Of a DNA stretch of 28,115 nt, positions 1 through 6,990 are shown piece after piece. Position 1 is the stretch's first letter. Every line of letters begins with the position of its first letter. Position numbers and translations under genes: made by a program. The stretch comes from an uncultured Sutterella sp. (GTDB lineage: Bacteria; Pseudomonadota; Gammaproteobacteria; Burkholderiales; Burkholderiaceae_F). The notes under the pieces are model-generated. The model searched no databases. It was not told the origin of the DNA and saw only the letters and a program-made list of their open reading frames with translations. The stretch spans positions 1-28,115 of the forward strand of contig USHK01000001.1 of the NCBI GenBank assembly GCA_900554375.1, written 5' to 3'.

Positions 1-24
1 TTCCTAAATTCGGAGCTGCCATGA
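1..24 (+). CDS. Possible 3' end of the gene upstream of napH (napG?)
   Basis: Reading from base 1, the codons give FLNSELP followed by TGA at 22-24. That stop would overlap the napH ATG at 21 in an ATGA arrangement. In nap operons napG usually precedes napH with tight spacing, so this is plausibly the C-terminus of NapG. Only seven residues are visible and a second frame also stops early (TAA at 5-7), so the identity is inferred from context alone. Confidence 0.3.
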   Translation, partial: FLNSELP

Positions 25-908
25 TGGAAAACAAGAAAGTAATTCGTCATCTGGACGCGCCCCGCACGTCCGGAGAATGGCTGCACCGCTATCGTTTTAC
101 GATCGCGCGCCGTTTTGTTCAGTTCTGCATTCTGCTTGCTTTCATCGGGACATTCCGCTTCGGCTGGAAACTTTTCGGTCATCCGATTCTTGCAGGCGAT
201 CTTTCTTCATCTCGGATCTTTGACACTGTTCCGCTGGCTGATCCGTTTGCGGCTCTGCAGCGATTGGTCGCTCAGTATTGGCTTTCGCCGGAGTCTCTGA
301 TCGGAGCAGGAATTATTCTTGCCGTTTATTGGATTGTGAGCGGCAGATCGTTCTGTTCCTGGGTGTGTCCGATGAACCTAGTGACGGACTTTGCGTTCTG
401 GTGCCGCAAAAAATTAGGCATCAGCACGAATGTCTTGTCTTTGTCTTCCGGTACGCGTTACGTGCTTCTGGCTATTGCTTTGATCCTGTCCTTTGTGACG
501 GGTACAGCTGCTTTTGAAGCCATTAGCCCGCAAGGCATCCTTTGGCGTGAGATCGTTTACGGAGGACTCTTAGGTCTGTTGAGTGCTGTTTTCGGAATCT
601 TTGCGCTTGATCTTGCCGTGACAAAACGCGGCTGGTGCGGCCACCTTTGTCCCTTGGGTGCCTTTTGGGCACTTTGGGGAAAGATCGGTCTGACCAAAGT
701 CAAGTTTGACAATGAAACCTGTACCCGCTGCGGCGACTGCATTAAGGTCTGCCCTGAACCGCAAGTGATTAACTTCAAAAAAGCGGCGGAAGTCGGGATG
801 TACTCTTCCGGAGAATGCACGAATTGCGGAAAATGTGTAAGCATTTGTCCTGAAAACAGCCTGAAGTTCGGAATTCGCCTGATTAAAGATTCAAAGAAAA
901 CTCAATAG
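21..908 (+). CDS. napH: NapH, quinol dehydrogenase ferredoxin subunit of periplasmic nitrate reductase
   Basis: NapH is an inner-membrane iron-sulfur protein that, with NapG, moves electrons from the quinol pool towards NapA/NapB. The 295-residue protein has about four membrane segments (near 32-46, 92-107, 146-164 and 180-200). Two CX3CP motifs are visible, CSWVCP at 112-117 and CGHLCP at 206-211. Two C-terminal [4Fe-4S] clusters follow, with cysteines at 234/237/240/244 and 266/269/272/276. Length and layout match the family (about 290 residues). ATG codons occur at 21 and 24; either could be used, and CGGAG sits just upstream. napB follows after 8 bases, so the two are co-transcribed. The rest of the nap operon lies beyond the left edge. 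Confidence 0.93.
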   Translation: MMENKKVIRHLDAPRTSGEWLHRYRFTIARRFVQFCILLAFIGTFRFGWKLFGHPILAGDLSSSRIFDTVPLADPFAALQRLVAQYWLSPESLIGAGIILAVYWIVSGRSFCSWVCPMNLVTDFAFWCRKKLGISTNVLSLSSGTRYVLLAIALILSFVTGTAAFEAISPQGILWREIVYGGLLGLLSAVFGIFALDLAVTKRGWCGHLCPLGAFWALWGKIGLTKVKFDNETCTRCGDCIKVCPEPQVINFKKAAEVGMYSSGECTNCGKCVSICPENSLKFGIRLIKDSKKTQ

Positions 909-916
909 GAGTTCAT

Positions 917-1228
917 ATGAAAAAATTGTTCATGCTTTCCCTTGCTGCACTGGTCTTCGTCCCTGCAGTGTATGCGCAGCAATCTGCTCCGACGCAAGCT
1001 ATCGATAAGTTTGCTCCTCCGATGATTCCGCATCCGATCGCGGCTTATATTCCGATTACTCCGGAAAAGAATGCCTGCGTGATGTGCCATGTTCCCGGAC
1101 AACCGGGGATGAAGGTGGCTAAAGGTTCTCCCACACCGCTGCCTCCCAGCCATGTGACCGACGGTAAAGTGAACCCCAATCGTTATGAGTGCTTGCTCTG
1201 CCACGCAGAAGTTTTGCCGCAGAAATAA
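917..1228 (+). CDS. napB: NapB, diheme cytochrome c subunit of periplasmic nitrate reductase (short form)
   Basis: NapB is the small periplasmic electron-transfer subunit that feeds NapA. A signal peptide covers residues 1-20 (cleavage after VYA). Two c-type heme sites are visible, CVMCH at 54-58 and CLLCH at 92-96, together with likely distal histidines at 39 (in PMIPHPI) and 79 (in PPSHV), in the order typical of NapB. At 103 residues it is clearly shorter than the roughly 150 of E. coli NapB; the loss lies mainly in the N-terminal part of the mature protein, while both hemes and both distal histidines are kept. The ribosome-binding site TAGGAG overlaps the napH stop, supporting translational coupling. 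A terminator follows, so napB closes the operon and napC is not next to it. Confidence 0.9.
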   Translation: MKKLFMLSLAALVFVPAVYAQQSAPTQAIDKFAPPMIPHPIAAYIPITPEKNACVMCHVPGQPGMKVAKGSPTPLPPSHVTDGKVNPNRYECLLCHAEVLPQK

Positions 1229-1248
1229 AGTCTAGTGTCAAATAAAAC

Positions 1249-1282
1249 AGCGCACTTCCGAATCTAAGGTTGTGCGCTTTTT
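1249..1282 (+). terminator. Terminator between napB and narL (probably bidirectional)
   Basis: A 7-bp stem (AGCGCAC at 1249-1255 with GTGCGCT at 1272-1278) is followed by TTTTT. On the minus strand the same hairpin runs into a T-rich stretch. It lies between the convergent napHB and narXL units. Confidence 0.7.
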
Positions 1283-1298
1283 GATGTTCTCAAAGTAG

Positions 1299-1946
1299 CT
1301 AAAGATTCTTTTGTTCTTTAGCCCATACTGCCGCCTCTACACGAGAACGGAACGAAAGTTTGTGTAGGACATGTTTGACATGAACCTTGACCGTCCCGTC
1401 CGAAATTTCCAGCGCTTTGCCGATTTCTTTATTGGTTTTACCCTGCGCAATAAGCTTGAGGACGCTCTTTTCTCGCTCAGTAAGCTCCGACAGGCGTCGC
1501 TCCTTACTGAAAGATTCTTCTCTCAAACACTCTGCCAAAGCTTGATTCATGGAGGCGGATAGAACCGTTTGCCCTTTTGCTGCTTTTTGAATGTCTTCAA
1601 GAATCTGTTCGGGTTCCTGATCTTTCAGAAGATAGCCGTCAGCTCCGTTTTGAAAGCATTGAAGAAGATCTGAAGGGGAGTCTGAGACCGTTAACATGAT
1701 GACTCGAATCGAGGGGTCGAACGCTTTAATTGCAGTCAGAATTTCAACACCGCTCGTGTGTTTCATGTTCAGATCCAGCAGCACGATGTCCGGATCTCTT
1801 TCTCGAACGGCAACCATTGCTGCTTCGAAATCCCCGGCCTCGGCAACCACGTTAAAGGACGGATCCATCTCTAGTAATTGAATGACACCGCGACGGAAAA
1901 GAGGATGGTCATCTACAACAATAATGTCATGTTCGCTAGTCATCAT
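1299..1946 (-). CDS. narL: NarL-type nitrate/nitrite response regulator
   Basis: This is a 215-residue two-component response regulator of the NarL/FixJ family. The receiver domain (about 7-122) has the acidic pair VDDH at 11-14, phospho-acceptor Asp58 in LLDLNM, Thr86 and Lys108 in YLLKD. A LuxR-type helix-turn-helix fills about 150-205, with TVKVHVKH and SRVEAAVWA matching the E. coli NarL DNA-binding region closely. The receiver stretch GADGYLLKDQEPE also resembles NarL. The ATG at 1946 overlaps the stop of the sensor kinase gene by 4 bases, so the pair is translationally coupled. Convergence with napHB makes the nap operon a likely target. I am sure of the NarL-like family; whether it is functionally NarL or NarP cannot be told from sequence. 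Confidence 0.87.
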   Translation of the reverse strand: MMTSEHDIIVVDDHPLFRRGVIQLLEMDPSFNVVAEAGDFEAAMVAVRERDPDIVLLDLNMKHTSGVEILTAIKAFDPSIRVIMLTVSDSPSDLLQCFQNGADGYLLKDQEPEQILEDIQKAAKGQTVLSASMNQALAECLREESFSKERRLSELTEREKSVLKLIAQGKTNKEIGKALEISDGTVKVHVKHVLHKLSFRSRVEAAVWAKEQKNL

Positions 1947-3805
1947 GAAACAGATTTATTTTGAGAGTTAAAACGAAGAACAACCGAAGTGCCATGGGGC
2001 AGAAGAGATTCCACATGTAATTCTCCGCCCAATACCTTAGCACGCTCATGCATGATTTCCAAGCCGTAATGACCCTTCTTACTCTTAAGATCAAACCCCC
2101 GTCCGTTGTCGGATATCCTCATCTCGAAGACTCCCTCGCCGGTCGGTTTAAATGTGACTGCAACAGCACTGGCTCGGGAATGTTTTTCAACATTGGTCAG
2201 GGCCTCGCGCAGAATATGAAGCAAGTGGACCTGGCTCTGAGCATCAAGCTCAAAACTTTGAATCTGATTGTCTACGGTATAGTCGATGCCTGAGCGCTCC
2301 TTGAATTCATCAAGGGAGGAAAGAATGTTTTCACGCAGGTCCGGAGATTTCGGCTTGAGACGGAAGGTTGTCAAAACCGAACGGAGCTGCTGATAAGCGG
2401 TGATTATGCCGAGCTTGAGTTCGTCGAGAATGCTGCGGACTTCAGCTTCGTCTGACTTGTTTTTAAGGGCGGAGTCCAGCCGTGTAAGCTGAATTCGAGA
2501 AAAGGAGAGAGACTGAGCGATCGAGTCATGGAGTTCGCGAGCGATCGTCGATCGCTCTTCAAAAAGAATCAGACGCCGAGATTCAACATTTTTTTCGGAG
2601 TTATTGATCGCTAAAGCAAATTCTCTGGCAATGCTTTTGAGCAGTTCTCTATCGATATGCACCGGAGCCTCGCCGCAGAAAGTCGCTGCAAAAGACAGCC
2701 GAGTGGTTCCGACCGTTCCGGGGACAAGGACGAGTGTGCAGTCTTTTCCGATGATTTCTTTCTTAAAGAAGTTATATTTTTCGAATGAAACGTTTTGATC
2801 TTCAAAAAACTTCCTCACTTCTTCCGGATCGATCGGATGTTTGCTGAATCGGGCGGCAAGACGAAGGGTTTTGTCGCCTTCGTTGCGAAGGTATACAGCA
2901 CAGCTCAGTGCTTCTAAATTTTCAGAGCAAAAGTCCAGAGCTTTTTCCAAGACGGCTCGGTTGAGTTCGGCGCCGAGCACGTTCTTAAGCCCGTAAAGCA
3001 AATTGAGTGCTTTATTTTGCCGATTCAAATCAGCAGTTTTTTCACGAACTTGTTCTTCTAATGAAGAGTACATGCGAGATAAGTCGCGGATCATAAAGTT
3101 CATGCTTTCGGAGAGGGTCCCGATTTCATTGTGTTTTTTATAAGTGCTTGATTTCGTGAAATCTCCGTTTCGAACGGAAGAAGCAAGGTTTGCTAAATCC
3201 TCTAAAGGCTCAAACAGCGTGTGGCGCAGGAAGTAGCGCACACCGAAGTAAAGGACAAAGGCCAGAAGCATAAAAGCGATGAGGCCGGCATGAATGAAGT
3301 TGCTCTTTGACTCGAGGTCTTGCTCCAGGTCAAAAACGAAAGTGTCGATTACGGAGACGAATTGAGGAACGGAATTTAAGAATTCATGAATCTTTTGGGG
3401 GTGCCGTATGGTTTCGAGCGCCAAAGGTTTAATTCTTGAATAGAAATCGGAAGAAATAATGTCGTAGCTTTTTCGGAGTTCTTCAGTTGAGTCTTCGGGA
3501 AGGGCCTGTGTCAGTCCGGGGAGATTCAAGCGTCTTTCAAATTCGGCGATAGCAGCTTTAATATCTTTGCTGCGAACGGCCTCAGAATCTTCCGAGCTTC
3601 TGGCGACAGTTAATGCCAGTACATAGCTTTGCATGCGAAGAGAGCCGGATACATTAATTGCGCTGCCTTTTCCGGTTGAGTCTTCCGAAATTTGAAGCAC
3701 AAGAAAGAGGGCAGTGAAGGCGAAAGCGGTGACGATGAGCAGCAGGCCTGAGATCTGCCAGAACAGCGAGTGGCTGAAAGTTACAAGGAGTTTTTTCAAG
3801 TTCAC
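1943..3805 (-). CDS. narX: NarX-type nitrate/nitrite sensor histidine kinase
   Basis: This 620-residue membrane sensor kinase should phosphorylate the NarL-like regulator encoded just downstream. Segment 14-37 is the first membrane helix. It is followed by a P-box-like motif (AINVSGSLRMQSY, about 49-61), which in NarX/NarQ binds nitrate and nitrite. A periplasmic helical domain, a second membrane helix (about 172-190), a HAMP linker, a GAF-like region (about 280-400) and a HisKA_3/HATPase core follow. His426 lies in ARELHDSIAQ, the N-box is EALTNVEKHS and the G-box DNGRGF. An upstream in-frame GTG at 3814 exists, but AGAGG at 3814-3818 sits 8 bases from the GTG at 3805, so I prefer 3805. Confidence 0.87.
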   Translation of the reverse strand: MNLKKLLVTFSHSLFWQISGLLLIVTAFAFTALFLVLQISEDSTGKGSAINVSGSLRMQSYVLALTVARSSEDSEAVRSKDIKAAIAEFERRLNLPGLTQALPEDSTEELRKSYDIISSDFYSRIKPLALETIRHPQKIHEFLNSVPQFVSVIDTFVFDLEQDLESKSNFIHAGLIAFMLLAFVLYFGVRYFLRHTLFEPLEDLANLASSVRNGDFTKSSTYKKHNEIGTLSESMNFMIRDLSRMYSSLEEQVREKTADLNRQNKALNLLYGLKNVLGAELNRAVLEKALDFCSENLEALSCAVYLRNEGDKTLRLAARFSKHPIDPEEVRKFFEDQNVSFEKYNFFKKEIIGKDCTLVLVPGTVGTTRLSFAATFCGEAPVHIDRELLKSIAREFALAINNSEKNVESRRLILFEERSTIARELHDSIAQSLSFSRIQLTRLDSALKNKSDEAEVRSILDELKLGIITAYQQLRSVLTTFRLKPKSPDLRENILSSLDEFKERSGIDYTVDNQIQSFELDAQSQVHLLHILREALTNVEKHSRASAVAVTFKPTGEGVFEMRISDNGRGFDLKSKKGHYGLEIMHERAKVLGGELHVESLLPHGTSVVLRFNSQNKSVS

Positions 3806-3898
3806 TTTCGACACCTCTATGGAATGAATAAAGTACTGCTTGAACTAATTCTAACGATGGCTAAAGTGATGTGAGATCCTTTTGAAAGGACCAAAAGA

Positions 3899-3931
3899 AA
3901 AGGCATCCGAAAACAACGCTCGGACGCCTTT
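3899..3931 (-). terminator. Terminator downstream of the M20 carbamoylase-like gene
   Basis: AAAGGC-A-TCCGA (3899-3910) pairs with TCGGA-C-GCCTTT (3920-3931), with one mismatch. Read on the minus strand it is followed by a T-rich run (TTCTTTTGG). It lies 20 bases beyond the stop of the minus-strand M20 gene. Confidence 0.65.
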
Positions 3932-3951
3932 AGAAAACTAGCAGGGAAAGT

Positions 3952-5232
3952 CTAGCGGAGGCCTTCTACAGGGAAAGCCTTGACTGCGTGCCAGAGAGCC
4001 TCTGCACCCTGGATGAAGTCGGTGATTTCCATCGCCTCATTCGGATTATGCGAACCCTTTTGGTTGGCGACAAAAATCATGGCAGCAGGAATGCCAAGGT
4101 TGCCGAAAATTACGGTGTCGTGACCTGCGCCCGAAGGAAGCTTTTTGACTTTGAGACCGGCTTCGGTAGCGGACTTTGCCAAGTGCTCGCTGAGTTCTTT
4201 ATGAATAGAGAGCGGCTGGCTCTTGATCACGCCGTCAAATTCAAATCTAACGCCGCGCTTTTCTCCGATCTTACGAGCTTCTTCTTCAAATAAAGCATTG
4301 AATCCGTCGAGTGTGTTCTGAGACAGGGAGCGAATGTCAGAGCAGAAGGTAACTTCGCCCGGAACAATAGCGATAGCAGAAGTCGGAGCTGTATGAACGA
4401 CGCCGATCGTGAAAACCAAGTCGTGACCGGCTTTCAACCATTCGTCCCATAAGCAGTCCATGCGGTATGCCAACTCCGCGAAGGCGAGCACGGCATCGTG
4501 TCTGAACTGTTTGTCGACGGCGCCTGAGTGAGCTGTTTGACCGATGCAGCGGATCGTTTTATGGCGAAGGTTGCCGCGAATCCCAGTGACGATGCCGACA
4601 CGGTATTCGTCAGAGGAGTCAAGCGTCGGACCCTGCTCGATGTGCAGTTCGATAAAGGCAGCCATTTTGGAAAGATCCACCACTGGTTTGCCGGTTGTCA
4701 GATCTGCTGGGTTGAAACCGCATTCTTTGATGGTTTCGGCAAGGGTTTTACCGTTGCTGCGGTGCTTGAGGGCTAAATCTTTTTCAGTGAGCTGGCCTGT
4801 CATACCAAGGGAACCCACATAGCATTTGCCGAACCAGGAGCTTTCTTCCATTCTCATCATCAGAACCGTGTAATCGCGTTCGGGCTGATAACCGGTTTCG
4901 CGCATCCAGCGAGCGACGGTCAGAGCGGCGACGATGCCGGCCAAGCCGTCATAGTTTCCGCCTTGCGGAACGGAGTCGGCATGAGAGCCGCTCACGAGTG
5001 CGGGAAGTTCTCGATTTTTTCCGGGGACGGTCATCCAAACGTTGCCGGCCTTATCGGTGCTGATTTCCAGATCGAGTTCTTCGCCGATTTTTTTGAAATA
5101 CTCAAGAACCTTTGTTTCAACTGGGCCATAACCCTGTCTGGAAACGCCGGTGGTGTCTTTGGACATGGCGCGCACGTCATCAAAGCATTTTTGAGCAAAA
5201 GCAAGTGAGTTTTTTTGGAAGTCAGTAGTCAT
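3952..5232 (-). CDS. M20-family Zn-dependent amidohydrolase (N-carbamoyl-amino-acid hydrolase / allantoate amidohydrolase type)
   Basis: This 426-residue cytosolic metallohydrolase belongs to the M20 hydantoinase/carbamoylase subfamily, which removes carbamoyl groups from N-carbamoyl-amino acids, ureidopropionate or allantoate. The expected metal ligands are visible: His84 in SGSHADSVP, Asp95 in GGNYDG, Glu129/130 in MRMEESSWF, His197 in ELHIEQGP and His395 in GSHNPNE. SGAGHDT near 365 is also characteristic. Length fits the family (about 410-430). AGGAG lies 5 bases before the ATG at 5232. It is divergent from a DcuC-type carrier and has its own terminator. The substrate cannot be named from sequence; the alternatives are L-carbamoylase, beta-ureidopropionase or allantoate amidohydrolase. 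Confidence 0.85.
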   Translation of the reverse strand: MTTDFQKNSLAFAQKCFDDVRAMSKDTTGVSRQGYGPVETKVLEYFKKIGEELDLEISTDKAGNVWMTVPGKNRELPALVSGSHADSVPQGGNYDGLAGIVAALTVARWMRETGYQPERDYTVLMMRMEESSWFGKCYVGSLGMTGQLTEKDLALKHRSNGKTLAETIKECGFNPADLTTGKPVVDLSKMAAFIELHIEQGPTLDSSDEYRVGIVTGIRGNLRHKTIRCIGQTAHSGAVDKQFRHDAVLAFAELAYRMDCLWDEWLKAGHDLVFTIGVVHTAPTSAIAIVPGEVTFCSDIRSLSQNTLDGFNALFEEEARKIGEKRGVRFEFDGVIKSQPLSIHKELSEHLAKSATEAGLKVKKLPSGAGHDTVIFGNLGIPAAMIFVANQKGSHNPNEAMEITDFIQGAEALWHAVKAFPVEGLR

Positions 5233-5373
5233 GTGTTCTCCTGGTGTAAATGTTGCGTGCCTCAGTGAGTTTAAAACCTTAATTCAGCTCCTGGAAGATG
5301 GGGACAATTGGTTAAAAGTCACAAATAAACGGGATCAGTAATTTTATGTCTAAATGTAAAAAAAATATGTAGA

Positions 5374-5423
5374 TGTAAGGGTTACCCACATTACAAAAAA
5401 GTGACAAATGTGAAACACTCACG
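5374..5423. promoter_or_regulatory. Candidate operator region in the divergent M20 / dcuC intergenic space
   Basis: The 287-base gap (5233-5519) holds two palindromic elements. One is TGTAAGGGT at 5374-5382 facing ACCC (5384-5387) and TTACA (5391-5395), an inverted repeat interrupted by three extra bases. The other is TGTGA-N5-TCACG at 5409-5423, resembling a CRP/FNR-family half-site pair but with a 5-base rather than 6-base spacer. Either could control the divergent genes. No protein can be assigned from sequence alone. Confidence 0.3.
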
Positions 5424-5519
5424 GCAGGCCGAAATTGTGAAGTTTCCCATTTCAGCCGGGGAGAGTTTTTTCCGAATTTGGAAAAAGCAGTACACAAAAA
5501 ATCAATAGGTATATTTTCA

Positions 5520-6791
5520 ATGTCAATTACAGCCTGGATTGCAGTGCTCGTCATTATCGCGACGATTTACTGCTTAATTAAGCGCTATGAGACACGCTTG
5601 GTGTTGTTCACGGCCGGCTTGTTCTTATGCTGCATTTCGATGAAACCGATGGCAGCCTTGGACCAGTTTGCCAAGAGCATGACGAACGCCAGCTTGATCA
5701 TGGCAATCTGCGGTGCGATGGGCTTTGCTTACGTCGTTACGCACACTTCCTGCGACCGTCACCTGGTTAGCCTCCTTGCAGCTCCGCTCAAGAGATTGGG
5801 TATTCTGCTGATTCCGGCCGCTACCGCCGTGACATTCTTCGTCAACATTGCTATTCCCTCTGCTGCAGGTTGTGCTGCTGCCGTGGGTGCTACGTTCATT
5901 CCGGTTATGATTCGCGCCGGTATCCGTCCTGCCGCAGCCGGTGCTGCAATTCTGATGGGTACTTACGGTTCTATTCTTTCTCCGGGCATGAGCCACAATA
6001 ACTTCGTTGCCGGCATCTCCAAGATGAACGTGATGGATTTGATCTCTCTCCACACTCCGTTCTCGCTCATCATGATGGGTATCGGTTTGGTTGGTATTAC
6101 GATCGTCTGTCTGGTTCTTCGTGACAATAAGCCCACTGCTGAAGAATTGGCTGCTTACTCCGCCAAGGAAGGCGGCGCTCCGATCGAGAAGATCAACTTC
6201 CTTAAGGCTCTTGCTCCGCTCATCCCCTTGATCATCCTCGTTCTCGGCAACAAGTACGTTCCGGCTCTTAAGATGGGTGTTGCTCAGGCCATGGTCCTCG
6301 GCGCCATCTTTACGCTGCTTGTCTCCTGGTGCGATCCTCAGAAGTTCTCCAAAGAGTTCTTCAGAGGTATGGGCAACGGTTACGGCGATGTGATGGGCAT
6401 CATCATTGCTGCGGGCGTGTTCGCTGCCGGCCTGCGCAGTGCCGGTCTGATCGACGCTTTCGTAACAGCTTTGAAAGCCTCCAACGAACTCGCACGCTGG
6501 GGCGGCTCTCTTGGACCATTCGTTCTGGCTGTTATTACCGGTTCGGGCGACGCCGCAACCTTTGCCTTCAACGAAGCGGTTACTCCGCATGCCGTTGACT
6601 TCGGAATGCAGGTTCCTAACCTCGGCTCTCTGGCTCTCATCTCCGGCTCTCTCGGCCGTACGATGTCCCCGATCGCCGGCGTTGTGATTCTTCTTTCCGG
6701 CCTTGCAATGGTTCCGCCGATTCAATTGGTGAAGCGTACAGCAGTCCCGATGATCGTGGCTGTGATTACCTTAGCTTTGATTATGGTTTAA
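5520..6791 (+). CDS. dcuC: DcuC-family anaerobic C4-dicarboxylate transporter
   Basis: This 423-residue inner-membrane carrier belongs to the DcuC family; E. coli DcuC exports succinate or exchanges C4-dicarboxylates during fumarate respiration. It is almost entirely hydrophobic, with about 10-12 membrane spans. Small-residue-rich motifs such as NIAIPSAAGCAAA, GTYGSILSPGMSHNN and GSGDAATFAFNE are typical of the family. A TTG at 5478 would add 14 polar residues, but the ATG at 5520 begins directly at the first membrane helix as in DcuC and has AGG ten bases upstream, so it is preferred. It is flanked by two M20 amidohydrolases, so its real cargo may be a product or substrate of those enzymes. 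A strong terminator follows. Confidence 0.83.
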   Translation: MSITAWIAVLVIIATIYCLIKRYETRLVLFTAGLFLCCISMKPMAALDQFAKSMTNASLIMAICGAMGFAYVVTHTSCDRHLVSLLAAPLKRLGILLIPAATAVTFFVNIAIPSAAGCAAAVGATFIPVMIRAGIRPAAAGAAILMGTYGSILSPGMSHNNFVAGISKMNVMDLISLHTPFSLIMMGIGLVGITIVCLVLRDNKPTAEELAAYSAKEGGAPIEKINFLKALAPLIPLIILVLGNKYVPALKMGVAQAMVLGAIFTLLVSWCDPQKFSKEFFRGMGNGYGDVMGIIIAAGVFAAGLRSAGLIDAFVTALKASNELARWGGSLGPFVLAVITGSGDAATFAFNEAVTPHAVDFGMQVPNLGSLALISGSLGRTMSPIAGVVILLSGLAMVPPIQLVKRTAVPMIVAVITLALIMV

Positions 6792-6813
6792 TCAACCCCT
6801 AATTGGACAAATT

Positions 6814-6855
6814 AAACCGCTCAACTCCTCTGTGGGTTGAGCGGTTTGTGTTTTT
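6814..6855 (+). terminator. Terminator after dcuC
   Basis: A perfect 12-bp stem (AAACCGCTCAAC at 6814-6825 with GTTGAGCGGTTT at 6836-6847) encloses a 10-base loop and is followed by GTGTTTTT. It separates dcuC from the abgA-like gene, which therefore has its own promoter. Confidence 0.85.
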
Positions 6856-6930
6856 GTGGGGTAAAAATTTAGAAATCTTAGTATCCATAGGAACTGTCAG
6901 CGATCAATAAGTATTCACATTTCGTAACGT

Positions 6931-6964
6931 TTGGATTAAAATCGATCTGTTATGTATATATAAC
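6931..6964 (+). promoter_or_regulatory. Likely promoter of the abgA-like gene with a palindrome at the -10
   Basis: TTGGAT (6931-6936) and TATATA (6955-6960) are spaced 18 bases apart and make a reasonable -35/-10 pair about 30 bases before the start codon. The -10 lies inside an inverted repeat, GTTATGTATATATAAC at 6949-6964 (one mismatched pair), which could be an operator. Confidence 0.4.
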
Positions 6965-6990
6965 GAACTGACAAAACAAAAGGAGAAAAA

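Noticed and set aside
5625..6725. 366-codon open frame antisense to dcuC
   Set aside because: Very rich in His, Asn, Asp, Arg and Gln with no hydrophobic core or motif, fully opposite a clear transporter gene; a codon-bias shadow.
6949..6964. GTTAT-type palindrome at the abgA-like promoter as a ModE site
   Set aside because: The half-site resembles ModE sites, but the arms abut with no spacer and the gene has no link to molybdenum; it is kept only as an unassigned palindrome.
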